A stretch of DNA of 40,529 bases from SZUA-430 sp034440355 (lineage in GTDB: Bacteria > Pseudomonadota > Alphaproteobacteria > Micropepsales > Micropepsaceae), in assembly GCA_034440355.1 (NCBI GenBank), contig JAWXBY010000115.1, forward strand, positions 1-40,529, given 5' to 3'. A model generated the notes under the pieces. That model saw only the letters and a program-made list of their open reading frames with translations. It was not told where the DNA came from and made no database searches. The translations under genes were made by a program, and so were the position numbers. Position 1 is the first letter of the stretch. Every line of letters begins with the position of its first letter. Shown here piece by piece: positions 15,693 through 24,104 of the stretch.

Positions 15693-16636
15693 GCGAGCGG
15701 ACTGGCGGCGTCGATCTCACATCGTCTTCGAATGCCTTGCTGGGGATCGCCCTCAAGGTGGGGGCGACGTTCGCCTTTACGCTGATGGCTGCGATCGCTC
15801 GTCATCTGGGCGACACGATTCCCGTGGGACAAATGGTGTTCTTTCGCTCGGCGTTCGCATTCGTGCCGATCGGCGTCTTCATGCTGTTCGCCGGCGCAGG
15901 CGTGCGGACGTTGATGACGAAGAACCCGCTGATGCATGCGCGGCGTGCGTTTACGGGCGTGCTGGCGATGTTCACTTATTTCGCGGCGTTGACGTATCTG
16001 CCGCTGGCCGATGTGACGGCGATTTCGTTCGCCTCGCCGCTGATTGTCGTGGCGCTGGCGGCCGTGCTGTTGGGTGAAGCGGTGCGGCTTTACCGGTGGA
16101 GCGCGGTCGTCGTCGGGTTCGTCGGCGTCTTGATCATGGTCTCGCCGCATCTTGGCGACGGATTTGATCAGGGCACGGCGGGGGTCGGCATCGGGCTTGC
16201 GGTCGCCAATGCGGTTCTTGTCGCCTTCACGATGATCTTCATTCGCATGATGTCGGGGATCGAGCCGGCGCTGACCATCACGTTCTATTTTCAGCTGACG
16301 TGCACGCTGGTCAGCGCGATGACGTTGCCGTTTGCCTGGGCATCGCCGACGTTCGAGCAGTTCGTTCTGTTGGTCCTGCTTGGGATTCTGGGCGGGATCG
16401 GGCAGCTGTTGATGACGAACGGGTACCGGTTCGCGCAGGCCTCGACGCTCGCCAATTTCGATTATGCGGCGATGATCTGGGCTTTGTTGTTCGGTTGGCT
16501 GTTCTTTGCCGAGTTGCCGGTCGCGGCCGTCTATGTCGGCGCGGTTGTCGTGATCGGATCGGGGCTGTTCATCGCCTGGCGCGAGCGGGAGCTTGGGCTG
16601 AAACGTTCTGTCGAGAGCGCGGTGAAGCCGGTTTAG
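15689..16636 (+). CDS. DMT-superfamily (EamA) transporter
   Basis: This 315-aa integral membrane protein has about ten predicted spans in two EamA repeats. The first repeat runs from ALLGIALKVGATFAFTLMAAIARH to about residue 145, with FFRSAFAFVPIG, FTYFAALTYLPLADVTAISF and VAVVLLGEAV-like segments. The second contains GIGLAVANAVLVAFTMIFIRMM, GILGGIGQLLMTNGYRFAQ and AMIWALLFGWLFFAELP. Such proteins export metabolites or amino acids; the substrate is unknown. The start is taken as GTG 15689 inside the end of corA (4-base overlap). Its stop interlocks with that of the convergent GNAT gene. Confidence 0.93.
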   Translation: MSERTGGVDLTSSSNALLGIALKVGATFAFTLMAAIARHLGDTIPVGQMVFFRSAFAFVPIGVFMLFAGAGVRTLMTKNPLMHARRAFTGVLAMFTYFAALTYLPLADVTAISFASPLIVVALAAVLLGEAVRLYRWSAVVVGFVGVLIMVSPHLGDGFDQGTAGVGIGLAVANAVLVAFTMIFIRMMSGIEPALTITFYFQLTCTLVSAMTLPFAWASPTFEQFVLLVLLGILGGIGQLLMTNGYRFAQASTLANFDYAAMIWALLFGWLFFAELPVAAVYVGAVVVIGSGLFIAWRERELGLKRSVESAVKPV

Positions 16637-17112
16637 AGCTTTTGCCCGTAGAGGGCTTTGCCGTCGCCGTCGCTGTAGAAATCGACCAGCGTGCCCATGC
16701 GGGTGAAGCCTAGCGCCTCGTAGAGTTTATGCGCCGCCGCGTAGTCGGCGCGCGTCGAGGTGTCGATGAACATGTGGGTTGCGTTCAAGGCGCGGGCGGC
16801 GGTCATGCTTTCGGCAAGGAGCTTGCGGCCGAGGCCTTTGCCTTGGGTCGTGGGCGAGACGGCGATCCAGTAGAGGTCGAACCGGTTGGCGGTGCCGTCG
16901 ATCGGGCCAAAGCAGGCGAAGCCTTCGAGTTCGCCGCCGTTATCGGCGAAGAGGAAGTGGTAGCCGGTGGCGGCGCAGCCCCGGTCGAGGGCGGCTTCGA
17001 CGATCTCAACGGCCCAGCCAACTTCGATGTCGGAGAAAACGCCCGTTTCGGCGACCAGACGGCGGACGGCGCCGCGATCCGTGGGTTGCGGCGTCGTGCG
17101 GTAGGCTGTCAC
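16633..17112 (-). CDS. GNAT-family N-acetyltransferase (third gene of the KamA operon)
   Basis: This 159-aa acetyl-CoA-dependent acetyltransferase has the GNAT beta4-alpha3 signature LYWIAVSPTTQGKGLGRKLLAE, where QGKGLG binds the CoA pyrophosphate. It then has TRADYAAAHKLYEALGFTRMGTL and VDFYSDGDGKALYGQKL. Its ATG overlaps the stop of the ATP-grasp gene by 4 bases (ATGA), so translation is coupled. In this context a likely role is acetylation of an amino group on the product of KamA or of the ligase. It is much shorter than the beta-lysine acetyltransferase AblB of methanogens and is not clearly that enzyme. Confidence 0.92.
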   Translation of the reverse strand: MTAYRTTPQPTDRGAVRRLVAETGVFSDIEVGWAVEIVEAALDRGCAATGYHFLFADNGGELEGFACFGPIDGTANRFDLYWIAVSPTTQGKGLGRKLLAESMTAARALNATHMFIDTSTRADYAAAHKLYEALGFTRMGTLVDFYSDGDGKALYGQKL

Positions 17113-18092
17113 GCCGCCATCGCGGCGTCGGTGATCATGCGGATGGCTTCGTGCGGCGCGATCTTGGCGCGGGCGGCGGCGGCCATGAAACCTGCGTCGA
17201 GCGAGAGGTCGGGGTTGGCGTTCACGTCGACGACGAAGGGCATGCCGCCAGCGTCGACGCGGAAGTCGATGCGGGCCCAGCCGCGCATGTCGAATCCCGA
17301 CCAGACCTTGCGGCTGATTTCTTCAAGTGCCTGCAACAGCGGACCGTCGACGGACGGGAAATCATAGCGGCGGTTGGTGTTGCGGTACTCGAAGCTCTGA
17401 TCGTCCCACTTCGCCTTGTAGTCGATGATTTTGTGCATGTCCTTGGTGTAGTTCTCGAACATGATCTCGGCGATGGGCAGCGTGCGCGGGCCGGCGTTGG
17501 TTTCGATCATCGAGACGTTGAACTCGCGGCCGTCGATGAATTCTTCGATCATCCAGTCGATCTTGTGCTCGTTCTCCAACGCTGCGGCGATTTCGATCGC
17601 GGCCGTCGTGCCTTGGACGACGTTTGCCTGCGACATGCCGTAGGAGGCGTGTTCATGCTGCGCCTTGACGATCCAGGTGCCTGGTTGGCTTGCCTCCATC
17701 GTCTTAGGTACGCCCCAACGGGGTGAGGGCACGTTCAGAAGTTCCAAGATCTTCTTCGCCAATACCTTGTCGTTCGAGAGTTCGATCGCGTGGGCGGGAC
17801 AGCCGGTGTAGGGCACGCGCAACTCTTCGAGATAGATGGGGGGCACGTGGATCAAGCGGCTTGTGCCTGAGACCGACTCCACCAAATTGAAAACGCAGGT
17901 CGGTTTCTCGACGTCGATCAAGGCCTTAAAGGCCGTCGGCTGATAGTCGAAATGGCGGATGACGTTCGATAGCCCCAAGCGGTCGTAGTGCTTGGCGAGT
18001 TCGCGCGCGGTCGAGATGGTTGCCAGATTGTCGTCGGGCTCAACCTCTTTGAGTTCCGGGACGACAATCATGACATGCGACGTGTTTTGCAT
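17109..18092 (-). CDS. ATP-grasp ligase, D-Ala-D-Ala-ligase-like
   Basis: This 327-aa ATP-grasp enzyme forms amide bonds through an acyl-phosphate. N-terminal lobe: VMIVVPELKEVEPDDN and VFNLVESVSG. Central ATP-binding lobe: ELSNDKVLAKKILELL, WIVKAQHEHASYGM (strand lysine and flexible loop) and the adenine-side acidic pair IEEFIDGREFNV. Metal site: ARIDFRVDAGG and VVDVNANPDLSLDAGF (D289, N291, N293). Real D-Ala-D-Ala ligases lie in murein clusters. Here it sits between a lysine aminomutase and a GNAT, so an amino-acid or beta-amino-acid ligation is more likely. ATG 18092 is chosen for its AGGCGAGG; ATG 18134 is the alternative. Confidence 0.9.
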   Translation of the reverse strand: MQNTSHVMIVVPELKEVEPDDNLATISTARELAKHYDRLGLSNVIRHFDYQPTAFKALIDVEKPTCVFNLVESVSGTSRLIHVPPIYLEELRVPYTGCPAHAIELSNDKVLAKKILELLNVPSPRWGVPKTMEASQPGTWIVKAQHEHASYGMSQANVVQGTTAAIEIAAALENEHKIDWMIEEFIDGREFNVSMIETNAGPRTLPIAEIMFENYTKDMHKIIDYKAKWDDQSFEYRNTNRRYDFPSVDGPLLQALEEISRKVWSGFDMRGWARIDFRVDAGGMPFVVDVNANPDLSLDAGFMAAAARAKIAPHEAIRMITDAAMAA

Positions 18093-18163
18093 CGGCCTCG
18101 CCTCGTTTCGAGCCGCGCCGAACCCGCCACTCATTGATCCACTGGGCCGAATGGCCTCCGTGG

Positions 18164-19540
18164 CTATTGCGCGGCGACACGCAGCCGCGGTTTGTCGCGA
18201 CCAAGTGTGCCCTCCGGGTCCGGATAGCGGTAGATCTTCCCTTCGAAGTTTCTGAGCAGCAGGTCGTCACCGTCACGACCGGCAACCGCGTCGGGGCCCA
18301 ACAGGATCTTCCCGCCGCCGCCCGGCGCATCGACGACGAACATCGGACAGGCATAGCCCGTCGTGTGTCCGCGCAGGGCTTGAATAATCTCGATCCCCTT
18401 GTGCACCGGCGTACGGAAGTGACCGGAGCCTTTGATGGGATCGCACTGATAGAGGTAGTAGGGCTTGATGCGCATGGTCAAAAGCCCATGCATCAGCCGT
18501 TTCATCACCTCAGTGTCGTCGTTTACGTCTTTGAGCAGCACCGTCTGCGAGCCGAGAGGGATGCCGGCGTCGGCCAAACGGTTTGCCGCTTCGCGCGTTT
18601 CGGGCGTGATCTCGGTCGGATGGGTGTAGTGGACACTCATCCACAGGGGGTGATGCTTCCTGAGCATCTTCACGAGGTCGCGCGTGACGCGCATCGGCAG
18701 AACGGCCGGGATTTTAGTCCCGATGCGCACGAACTCGATGTGTTTGATCTTGCGCAGACGCGTTAACAGCCAGTCTAGCTTGTCGTCGCCGATCGAGAGC
18801 GGATCGCCGCCCGAGAGCAGGACGTCGCGGACTTCAGTGTGCGTTTCGAGATAAGCGAGCGCCTTCTCCCACTGCGAGGTCGAGAAATTGTACTCGCCGC
18901 CCGGATTGCCGACCATGCGCGAGCGCGTGCAATAGCGGCAATAGGTCGAGCAGAAGCCGGTCGTGAGGAACAAAACGCGATCGGGATAGCGATGAACGAG
19001 TCCCGGCGCGACGGTGTCGTGGTCTTCGCCCAACGGATCGTCTTCTTCGCCGGGCAAGCGGACGTATTCGTCGTTGACCATGATGTGCGTGCGGCGGAGC
19101 GGCTCGGACGCATCGGCGTAGGCCATCAACGACGCATAATAAGGTGTGATGCCGACGGGCAGCGAGCCTTTATGGCGCAAAGCCGCGGATCTTTCGTCCT
19201 GCGAGAGGTCGAACATCCGCTCAAGCTGTTCGAGCGTGCGGACGCGGCTGCGGGCTTGCCAGCGCCAGTCGTTCCAGTCGTCGGCCGTCGTGCCGGGGAA
19301 GTTGCGCTTGTAGAACTCGCGCGACTCCGCACTGACAGGGAAGCGATTGGCTTTTCGAGCGGGTTGTCCTTGGGGGGCAAGGACGGGAGGGATCGCGGAA
19401 GGCGAAGGCGGGATGATGCGAGTCGTCTGAGTGCCGGCATCGTGCTCGGCGGTCGGACTTCGTTCAGCCAGCTTACGTCTCGTCGGCGATCTCAAGTGCG
19501 CTGCCGTGTTGGCGCCCTTTACGAAGGTGTGCACTGTCAT
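18164..19540 (-). CDS. kamA: Lysine 2,3-aminomutase (radical SAM, PLP)
   Basis: This 458-aa enzyme converts L-lysine to beta-lysine with S-adenosylmethionine, a [4Fe-4S] cluster and pyridoxal phosphate. Cluster cysteines are C197, C201 and C204 in GFCSTYCRYCTRSR. The PLP lysine is K411 in DAPGGGGK. The two aspartates that hold the lysine side chain in the clostridial enzyme are kept, D367 (YQCD) and D404 (VVDAP), 37 residues apart as in that enzyme. Residues 1-65 are a low-complexity, Pro/Ala-rich extension not seen in the core family. EpmB, the EF-P modifying homologue, is shorter, and no efp or epmA gene is here. It is first in an operon with the ATP-grasp and GNAT genes (71-base gap). Confidence 0.93.
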   Translation of the reverse strand: MTVHTFVKGANTAAHLRSPTRRKLAERSPTAEHDAGTQTTRIIPPSPSAIPPVLAPQGQPARKANRFPVSAESREFYKRNFPGTTADDWNDWRWQARSRVRTLEQLERMFDLSQDERSAALRHKGSLPVGITPYYASLMAYADASEPLRRTHIMVNDEYVRLPGEEDDPLGEDHDTVAPGLVHRYPDRVLFLTTGFCSTYCRYCTRSRMVGNPGGEYNFSTSQWEKALAYLETHTEVRDVLLSGGDPLSIGDDKLDWLLTRLRKIKHIEFVRIGTKIPAVLPMRVTRDLVKMLRKHHPLWMSVHYTHPTEITPETREAANRLADAGIPLGSQTVLLKDVNDDTEVMKRLMHGLLTMRIKPYYLYQCDPIKGSGHFRTPVHKGIEIIQALRGHTTGYACPMFVVDAPGGGGKILLGPDAVAGRDGDDLLLRNFEGKIYRYPDPEGTLGRDKPRLRVAAQ

Positions 19541-19965
19541 CGGTTAGGTCTGACGCCCCTCAAGAGTTTGTCCGACTGCATTTCCCCGAAAAGTCCGCGC
19601 GCAGCCCGCGCTTTCCCCAACGATGCGAATCATGCAGCACGATTCGTGAAGCGTCAAATAGATCAGCCGAGTAAACGATGGATTAGCGAAGGACGAGCGG
19701 ATGGTCGTCGGTGTATTCGGCATGCATGTTTGTGAAGTAATCGCAGATTGACATGCATAGTGTGAATCTAATCGTGCAGTTCTTCTCGAAGCGAATACCC
19801 GTAATCGCGGTGCTGCGCCAAAGGGCTCTCGCGTCTGATATTCACTTTATTCCGCGCGCGAGTGTGTCGATTGCGAATCGGTTTGCTCTTAACACTTGCG
19901 ATCGTCGTGTGAACAGTGCGTGCGTACAGCATTCGCACTCAACGATGATTTGAGTCGAATATCGA
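19541..19965. promoter_or_regulatory. Long regulatory region upstream of kamA
   Basis: These 425 bases between the GT39 stop (19966) and the kamA start (19540) hold no convincing gene and are AT-richer than their surroundings. Contents: an imperfect tandem repeat of 31-base period (19721-19779), an inverted repeat CGAATC/GATTCG with a 9-base spacer (19626-19646), and five GANTC sites (19627, 19641, 19764, 19875, 19952). GANTC is the target of the alphaproteobacterial CcrM methylase. A plus-strand frame at 19753-19953 is open but looks accidental. No terminator is visible for the GT39 operon. Confidence 0.5.
19721..19779. repeat. Imperfect tandem repeat, 31-base period
   Basis: CATGCAT occurs at 19721 and 19752. 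In both copies it is followed, at nearly identical offsets, by GTGAA (offset 11 or 10) and TAATCG (offset 17 in both), then CAG. The 31-base period is close to three helical turns, as expected for two operator copies on one DNA face. It lies about 180-240 bases upstream of kamA. Confidence 0.6.
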
Positions 19966-21477
19966 TTATTCCGTAGACGGACGATTGAAAAATTTTCGGA
20001 AAACGTCTTCGTTGAGCGGTCCGACGAGTTTGTAGACGAAAAAAATGCGCGTTCGCTTCGAATCGAGTCGCGTTTCGATCGTTGCGATGCGTTCTGAGCG
20101 CGCGAACGCGCTCGTGACGTCGGTCGACTCCGTTCTGCGCGTGACGAAGATCACGTTTGAGGCCTCTTCGGCACGCAAAGCGTATGCTGCTTCGTACTCA
20201 TTGCCGGCGTGAAGCTTCGGCCACATGCGCAATGGCTGCGTGCGTGCGCGCGTATAGTAGAAGAGCGAGGCCATATCCTCGCGATCGTCGCTCAAGATCG
20301 CCGCAACATCGTTCGATGCAGCCAAGCTTACGATTTGTGCGCCCGCATCGGGCCATCCGCGCAGGCGTTTGACGGAATTCTCTTGTCCAACAGCGCTGAC
20401 GAACGCCGGCGACACGGCGAGAAGTGCGACGACGATGCCGATCGCGACGTTCAAACCGGTGTTTGCGAGCAACAGACGTGTGCGTTGTTGTCGCAGGGCC
20501 CATGCGCAGACGAGAATCGTCAGCGCCACGAACGCCGGCGCTGCCCAGTTCGCGTTTGCGCGCGAGATGAACGCCTGAACGGCGACGATGGCGATGATCG
20601 GCAGCGATAGCGCGAGCAGCAGCGTGTCGGGATGATCGTAGCTGCGTCCGCGCCAGCCTTTGATCAGGCCCCAAACGATCAATCCGGCTGCGATCGGGCC
20701 GATGATACCGATCTGCGCGCCGAGAAACGAGAAGAAGCTCTTGAAGTTGAAGAGGTTCGCCGCGTTCCAATTGGCGTTCGATGCGGTGTGGCTGACGGTT
20801 GCGAAGCTGTTGAACGCGTTCCACAGCACGTTCGGCGCGAAGATTGCGATGGCGGCGAGGGCTGCAACCAATCCGGCGCGACTGAAGATGAACGAGCGGC
20901 CTGCCGGCGTCGGCAGGTAGGCGAGTGCGATACCTAACAAAAAATACAGCATCGCGTATTTCGACAGAAGGCCGAGGCCGATCGCGACGCCGAGCAGCAC
21001 CGCCCATTTCAGATTCATCGAGCGGCGGAGTTCGGCGAGCGCGCACAGCGACAGCGCCCAGAAGAACAAGAGCGGTACATCGGTCGTGATCAACAGCGAC
21101 GAGAAACTTGTACCCGGCATGACCGCGTAGGTGAGCGCGGACCAGAAGGCGATGCGCTCATCATAGAGAGCGCGTGCCGCGACGTAGATCGCAAACGCGC
21201 TGGCGGCGTGGAAGAGCGGTGCGCTGATGCGGATGCAGGCTTCGGCGTCGCCGCACATCGCGGTCGAGGCGCCGATGATCCAGGCGATCATGGGCGGCTT
21301 CGAGAAGTAGCCGAAGGCCGGCGTCAGGCTCCACGACCAGTATTGCGCTTCGTCGGGGCCGAGGTTCAGCGGTGTTGCAATGAGGATCGCGATGCGCGCC
21401 GCGGTGAGAAGGACGACGGCCGCCGCTAACAATGTCAGCGGCGGCGCGTCGGTCAAACGCTTCATCAGCGGCTTCAC
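19966..21477 (-). CDS. GT39/ArnT-like glycosyltransferase
   Basis: This 503-aa polytopic inner-membrane protein of the PMT/ArnT clan uses polyprenyl-phosphate sugars to modify lipids or proteins on the periplasmic side. After the first membrane span, the catalytic-loop acidic pair is in LNLGPDEAQYWSWS (D42, E43), followed by GYFSKPPMIAWIIG. About ten further hydrophobic segments follow, then a soluble C-terminal domain from about residue 380. The YWSWS and SKPP pattern resembles bacterial lipid A/LPS core transferases of the RgtA-D and ArnT kind rather than protein O-mannosyltransferases. Its start overlaps the next GT39 gene by 4 bases (ATGA). Confidence 0.9.
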   Translation of the reverse strand: MKPLMKRLTDAPPLTLLAAAVVLLTAARIAILIATPLNLGPDEAQYWSWSLTPAFGYFSKPPMIAWIIGASTAMCGDAEACIRISAPLFHAASAFAIYVAARALYDERIAFWSALTYAVMPGTSFSSLLITTDVPLLFFWALSLCALAELRRSMNLKWAVLLGVAIGLGLLSKYAMLYFLLGIALAYLPTPAGRSFIFSRAGLVAALAAIAIFAPNVLWNAFNSFATVSHTASNANWNAANLFNFKSFFSFLGAQIGIIGPIAAGLIVWGLIKGWRGRSYDHPDTLLLALSLPIIAIVAVQAFISRANANWAAPAFVALTILVCAWALRQQRTRLLLANTGLNVAIGIVVALLAVSPAFVSAVGQENSVKRLRGWPDAGAQIVSLAASNDVAAILSDDREDMASLFYYTRARTQPLRMWPKLHAGNEYEAAYALRAEEASNVIFVTRRTESTDVTSAFARSERIATIETRLDSKRTRIFFVYKLVGPLNEDVFRKFFNRPSTE

Positions 21478-23177
21478 GGTCCGGTTTTGCGCAACCGGTA
21501 GAGCGTCAGCGATACCTGCCGGCCGTTCGAGTAGTTGAGGCCTTTGACGTTGCCGATCGGTTCGGCGACGAAGTTCTGCTGCGTCAGGCGCTGATGGAAC
21601 TCGGCGTCCATGCGGCTTTCGACCATGGCGACGGAGTTCGGCGTCTTGGTCAGGAAATCGGCGGCGTCGACCGCGCTTTGCGCCAGCGTGATCTTGGTGC
21701 CGACTTGGAAGACGATCGACGGTTCGTGGAAGCCGACGATGGCGACCGCCTGCGGCAACGCGCCGGAGCGGGCGATCAATTCGGCTGCGCGCTGGCTGAC
21801 CGTCACCTGTTCGAGGCGCGGCATAACGGCCGCGAACACGATAGCTGCGAACATGGCGCCGGCCGCTATGGCTGCGGCGGAGGCATTCTCACCTTCGCCG
21901 CGGAGCAGGAACAGCACGGCGATGCCTGCCGCACCCAATACCGGAATCGCGAGAGCCCAGAGCAACACACTGTCGCCGTCGCCGTAGGCGCCGGGCAGAT
22001 AGAAGAGTGCGCCGCCGGTGAGGGCGATGGTGATCATCAGCCAGAACACGGCGCCGATCTTCACCGGCATGTTGTCGAGGAAGCTGCGGCTTTCGCGGAC
22101 GCCGGCCATCACGGCTGCGCCGCAGAGAAGCGCCAACGCCGGATAGACCGGCAGCGGGTAGTGCGGCAGCTTCGTCGGCGCGAGTTCGAGGATGATCCAG
22201 GCCGGGATGATCCAGGCGAGCAGGAAGCGCACCGCGCCTTCGCGCGAGCGCGCAATGGCGTAGACGATACCCGGGGCCAAGAACAGCCAGCCGGGCCAGA
22301 AGCCGACGAGCAGCGAGACGAGGTAGTAGCCGGGCGGACCCCAGTGGCTTTCCTGCGAACTCAGCGCCTTGCCGAGGAAATCCTGACCGATCGCTTCGGT
22401 GAAGTATTCGCCCTTGGTGACGAGACCGATGGCGACGAGCCACGGCACGTTGATCAGAATGATGATGCCGAGGGCGAAGATCGGCCGCATCGACATGATC
22501 CAGCCCCATCGGCGTTCCCATATGGAGACCGCGATCACGGTCAGGCCGACGAAGAAGAGAATCATCGGTCCCTTGACCAGGATGCCGATGCCGATGGCGA
22601 GCCCCATGAGCGCCGAGTAGCGGACCTTGGGCTGCGGTGCGCCTTGCCGCGCGGCCAAGAAGAACTCGGCTATCAGAAGCTGAGCCGCGGCGACGCAGGC
22701 GAATAGGACGGCGTCGGTCTTGGCGATGTGGGACTCACCTATGACCAAGAGCGACGAGGCAAGGATGCCGGCGCTTATGAGCCCGACCTCCTCATCAAAG
22801 AGCTTTCGTCCTAGGCCAAAGACAAAGAGGACGGCGAAGATGCCGGCGAGCACCGAGGGTATGCGGTAGGCCCAGATGTCGTTGTGCGGTTCGCCGGTCA
22901 GCCAACCGGCTGTGACCGCCTGCATCCAATAGATGCCGATCGGCTTTTTGTTGCGGGCCTCATCCTGGAAGCGGATTTCGATGAAGTCGCCCGTCTCGAT
23001 CATCTGCTTGGTCGCTTGCGTAAAGCGCGACTCGTCGCGATCGAGGGGCGGGACCGACGCGATGCCGGGTACGAACATCAAGAGGCACAACGTGACCAGC
23101 ACGATGCGCGGGTGCGCGAGCGCCAAGGACCAGGGGCTCGACGAATCATAGGCGGCGGCGGAGCGGCGTGTCGTCAT
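21474..23177 (-). CDS. GT39/ArnT-like glycosyltransferase, second copy
   Basis: This 567-aa polytopic membrane glycosyltransferase is a different subfamily from its neighbour. After the first span comes PPLDRDESRFTQATKQMIETGDFIEIRFQDEARNKKP, the ArnT-like periplasmic loop with acidic residues D46, D48 and E49. The protein has about a dozen membrane spans and a periplasmic C-terminal part (EQVTVSQRAAELIARSG to the end). It is the first gene of a two-gene operon (ATGA overlap) and is divergent from the GT2/LAB_N pair. Together these suggest a system that makes and transfers a polyprenyl-phosphate sugar to lipid A, LPS core or another envelope acceptor. Confidence 0.92.
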   Translation of the reverse strand: MTTRRSAAAYDSSSPWSLALAHPRIVLVTLCLLMFVPGIASVPPLDRDESRFTQATKQMIETGDFIEIRFQDEARNKKPIGIYWMQAVTAGWLTGEPHNDIWAYRIPSVLAGIFAVLFVFGLGRKLFDEEVGLISAGILASSLLVIGESHIAKTDAVLFACVAAAQLLIAEFFLAARQGAPQPKVRYSALMGLAIGIGILVKGPMILFFVGLTVIAVSIWERRWGWIMSMRPIFALGIIILINVPWLVAIGLVTKGEYFTEAIGQDFLGKALSSQESHWGPPGYYLVSLLVGFWPGWLFLAPGIVYAIARSREGAVRFLLAWIIPAWIILELAPTKLPHYPLPVYPALALLCGAAVMAGVRESRSFLDNMPVKIGAVFWLMITIALTGGALFYLPGAYGDGDSVLLWALAIPVLGAAGIAVLFLLRGEGENASAAAIAAGAMFAAIVFAAVMPRLEQVTVSQRAAELIARSGALPQAVAIVGFHEPSIVFQVGTKITLAQSAVDAADFLTKTPNSVAMVESRMDAEFHQRLTQQNFVAEPIGNVKGLNYSNGRQVSLTLYRLRKTGP

Positions 23178-23359
23178 GGCTCAAGGGTTAACCATCGAAA
23201 GGGCACTCGGCGCAATGCCCGCAGGGGCACATGCGTCGACCAGACAATGGCTATCGCATTGCACGGGCGGTTTCGTCTACTGGAAGGGGCGGGACCACGG
23301 GGCCCTGGCGGGGGCTCGATTGCACTTGTATAAGCCCCGCGGACTTTAAGGAGTGTCGC

Positions 23360-24097
23360 GTGACGGGTTCGCCCGAAGTCTCGGTCGTCGTGCCGGTGAA
23401 GGATGAGGTCGAGAACGCGGTTCCGCTTCTCAACGAGATCGTTGCCGCGTTGCGCGGTAAGGCGTCGTTCGAAGTCTTGTTCATCGACGATGGGAGTTCG
23501 GACGGAACTGTCGGCGCACTTGTCGCCGCGCGGGCGACGACGCCCGAGCTGCGTGTCCTGCGCCACGCGAAGAACTCCGGTCAAAGCCGCGCCGTGCGAT
23601 CGGGCGTGATCGCCGCGCGCGGCACGCTGATCGCGACGCTGGACGGCGACGGGCAGAACGATCCGGCCGACATTCCGAACCTGCTTGCGGTATGGCGGCG
23701 CGAAGTCTCGGGCACGCCGGAACTTGGGCTTGTCGCCGGGCAGCGGCGCAAGCGCGAAGACGGGTTTATGAAGCGGATGGCTTCGCGTGTCGGCAATGGG
23801 ACGCGGCAGTGGTTGCTGCAGGATAAGACGCGCGATACGGGCTGCGGCCTAAAACTGTTCTCGCGCGCGGCGTTTCTTGCGCTGCCCTATTTCGATCATA
23901 TCCATCGCTTCATTCCGGCGCTGATGCTGCGCGAGGGCTATCGCATTGCGCATGTGGACGTGAACCATCGGCCGCGCGAGCATGGGCGTTCGAAATACGG
24001 AACGTTGGACCGGCTGATGGTTTCGATTTCGGATTTGCTGGGTGTCAGGTGGCTTCGGCGCCGGGCGCGCAACCCCTTGCGCGTTGACGAGGTTTGA
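23360..24097 (+). CDS. GT2 polyprenyl-phosphate glycosyltransferase
   Basis: This 245-aa GT-A fold enzyme resembles dolichyl-phosphate mannose synthase/ArnC and makes a polyprenyl-phosphate sugar donor. It opens with GSPEVSVVVPVKDEVENAVPLLNEI, then FEVLFIDDGSSDGT, the DXD-type metal motif LDGDGQNDP, DTGCGLKLFSRAAF and HVDVNHRPREHGRSKYG. No C-terminal membrane helices are present, unlike ArnC, so it may rely on the LAB_N protein for anchoring. GTG 23360 is chosen: TTTAAGGAG sits 6 bases before it, and this removes an unlikely 43-residue extension from 23231. LAB_N follows after 7 bases. Confidence 0.93.
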   Translation: MTGSPEVSVVVPVKDEVENAVPLLNEIVAALRGKASFEVLFIDDGSSDGTVGALVAARATTPELRVLRHAKNSGQSRAVRSGVIAARGTLIATLDGDGQNDPADIPNLLAVWRREVSGTPELGLVAGQRRKREDGFMKRMASRVGNGTRQWLLQDKTRDTGCGLKLFSRAAFLALPYFDHIHRFIPALMLREGYRIAHVDVNHRPREHGRSKYGTLDRLMVSISDLLGVRWLRRRARNPLRVDEV

Positions 24098-24104
24098 GGC
24101 GGCG

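Noticed and set aside
18164..19540. KamA as EpmB for elongation factor P
   Set aside because: The protein is longer than EpmB, no efp or epmA gene is nearby, and the operon partners (ATP-grasp, GNAT) point to small-molecule chemistry. This is not fully excluded.
19753..19953. 66-aa plus-strand frame in the kamA leader
   Set aside because: It has no ribosome-binding site and no hydrophobic or domain pattern. It overlaps the repeat and GANTC cluster and is more likely noncoding.
21432..22706. 424-codon plus-strand frame
   Set aside because: It is antisense to the GT39 gene, with a His/Asp/Arg-rich sequence and no recognisable domain.
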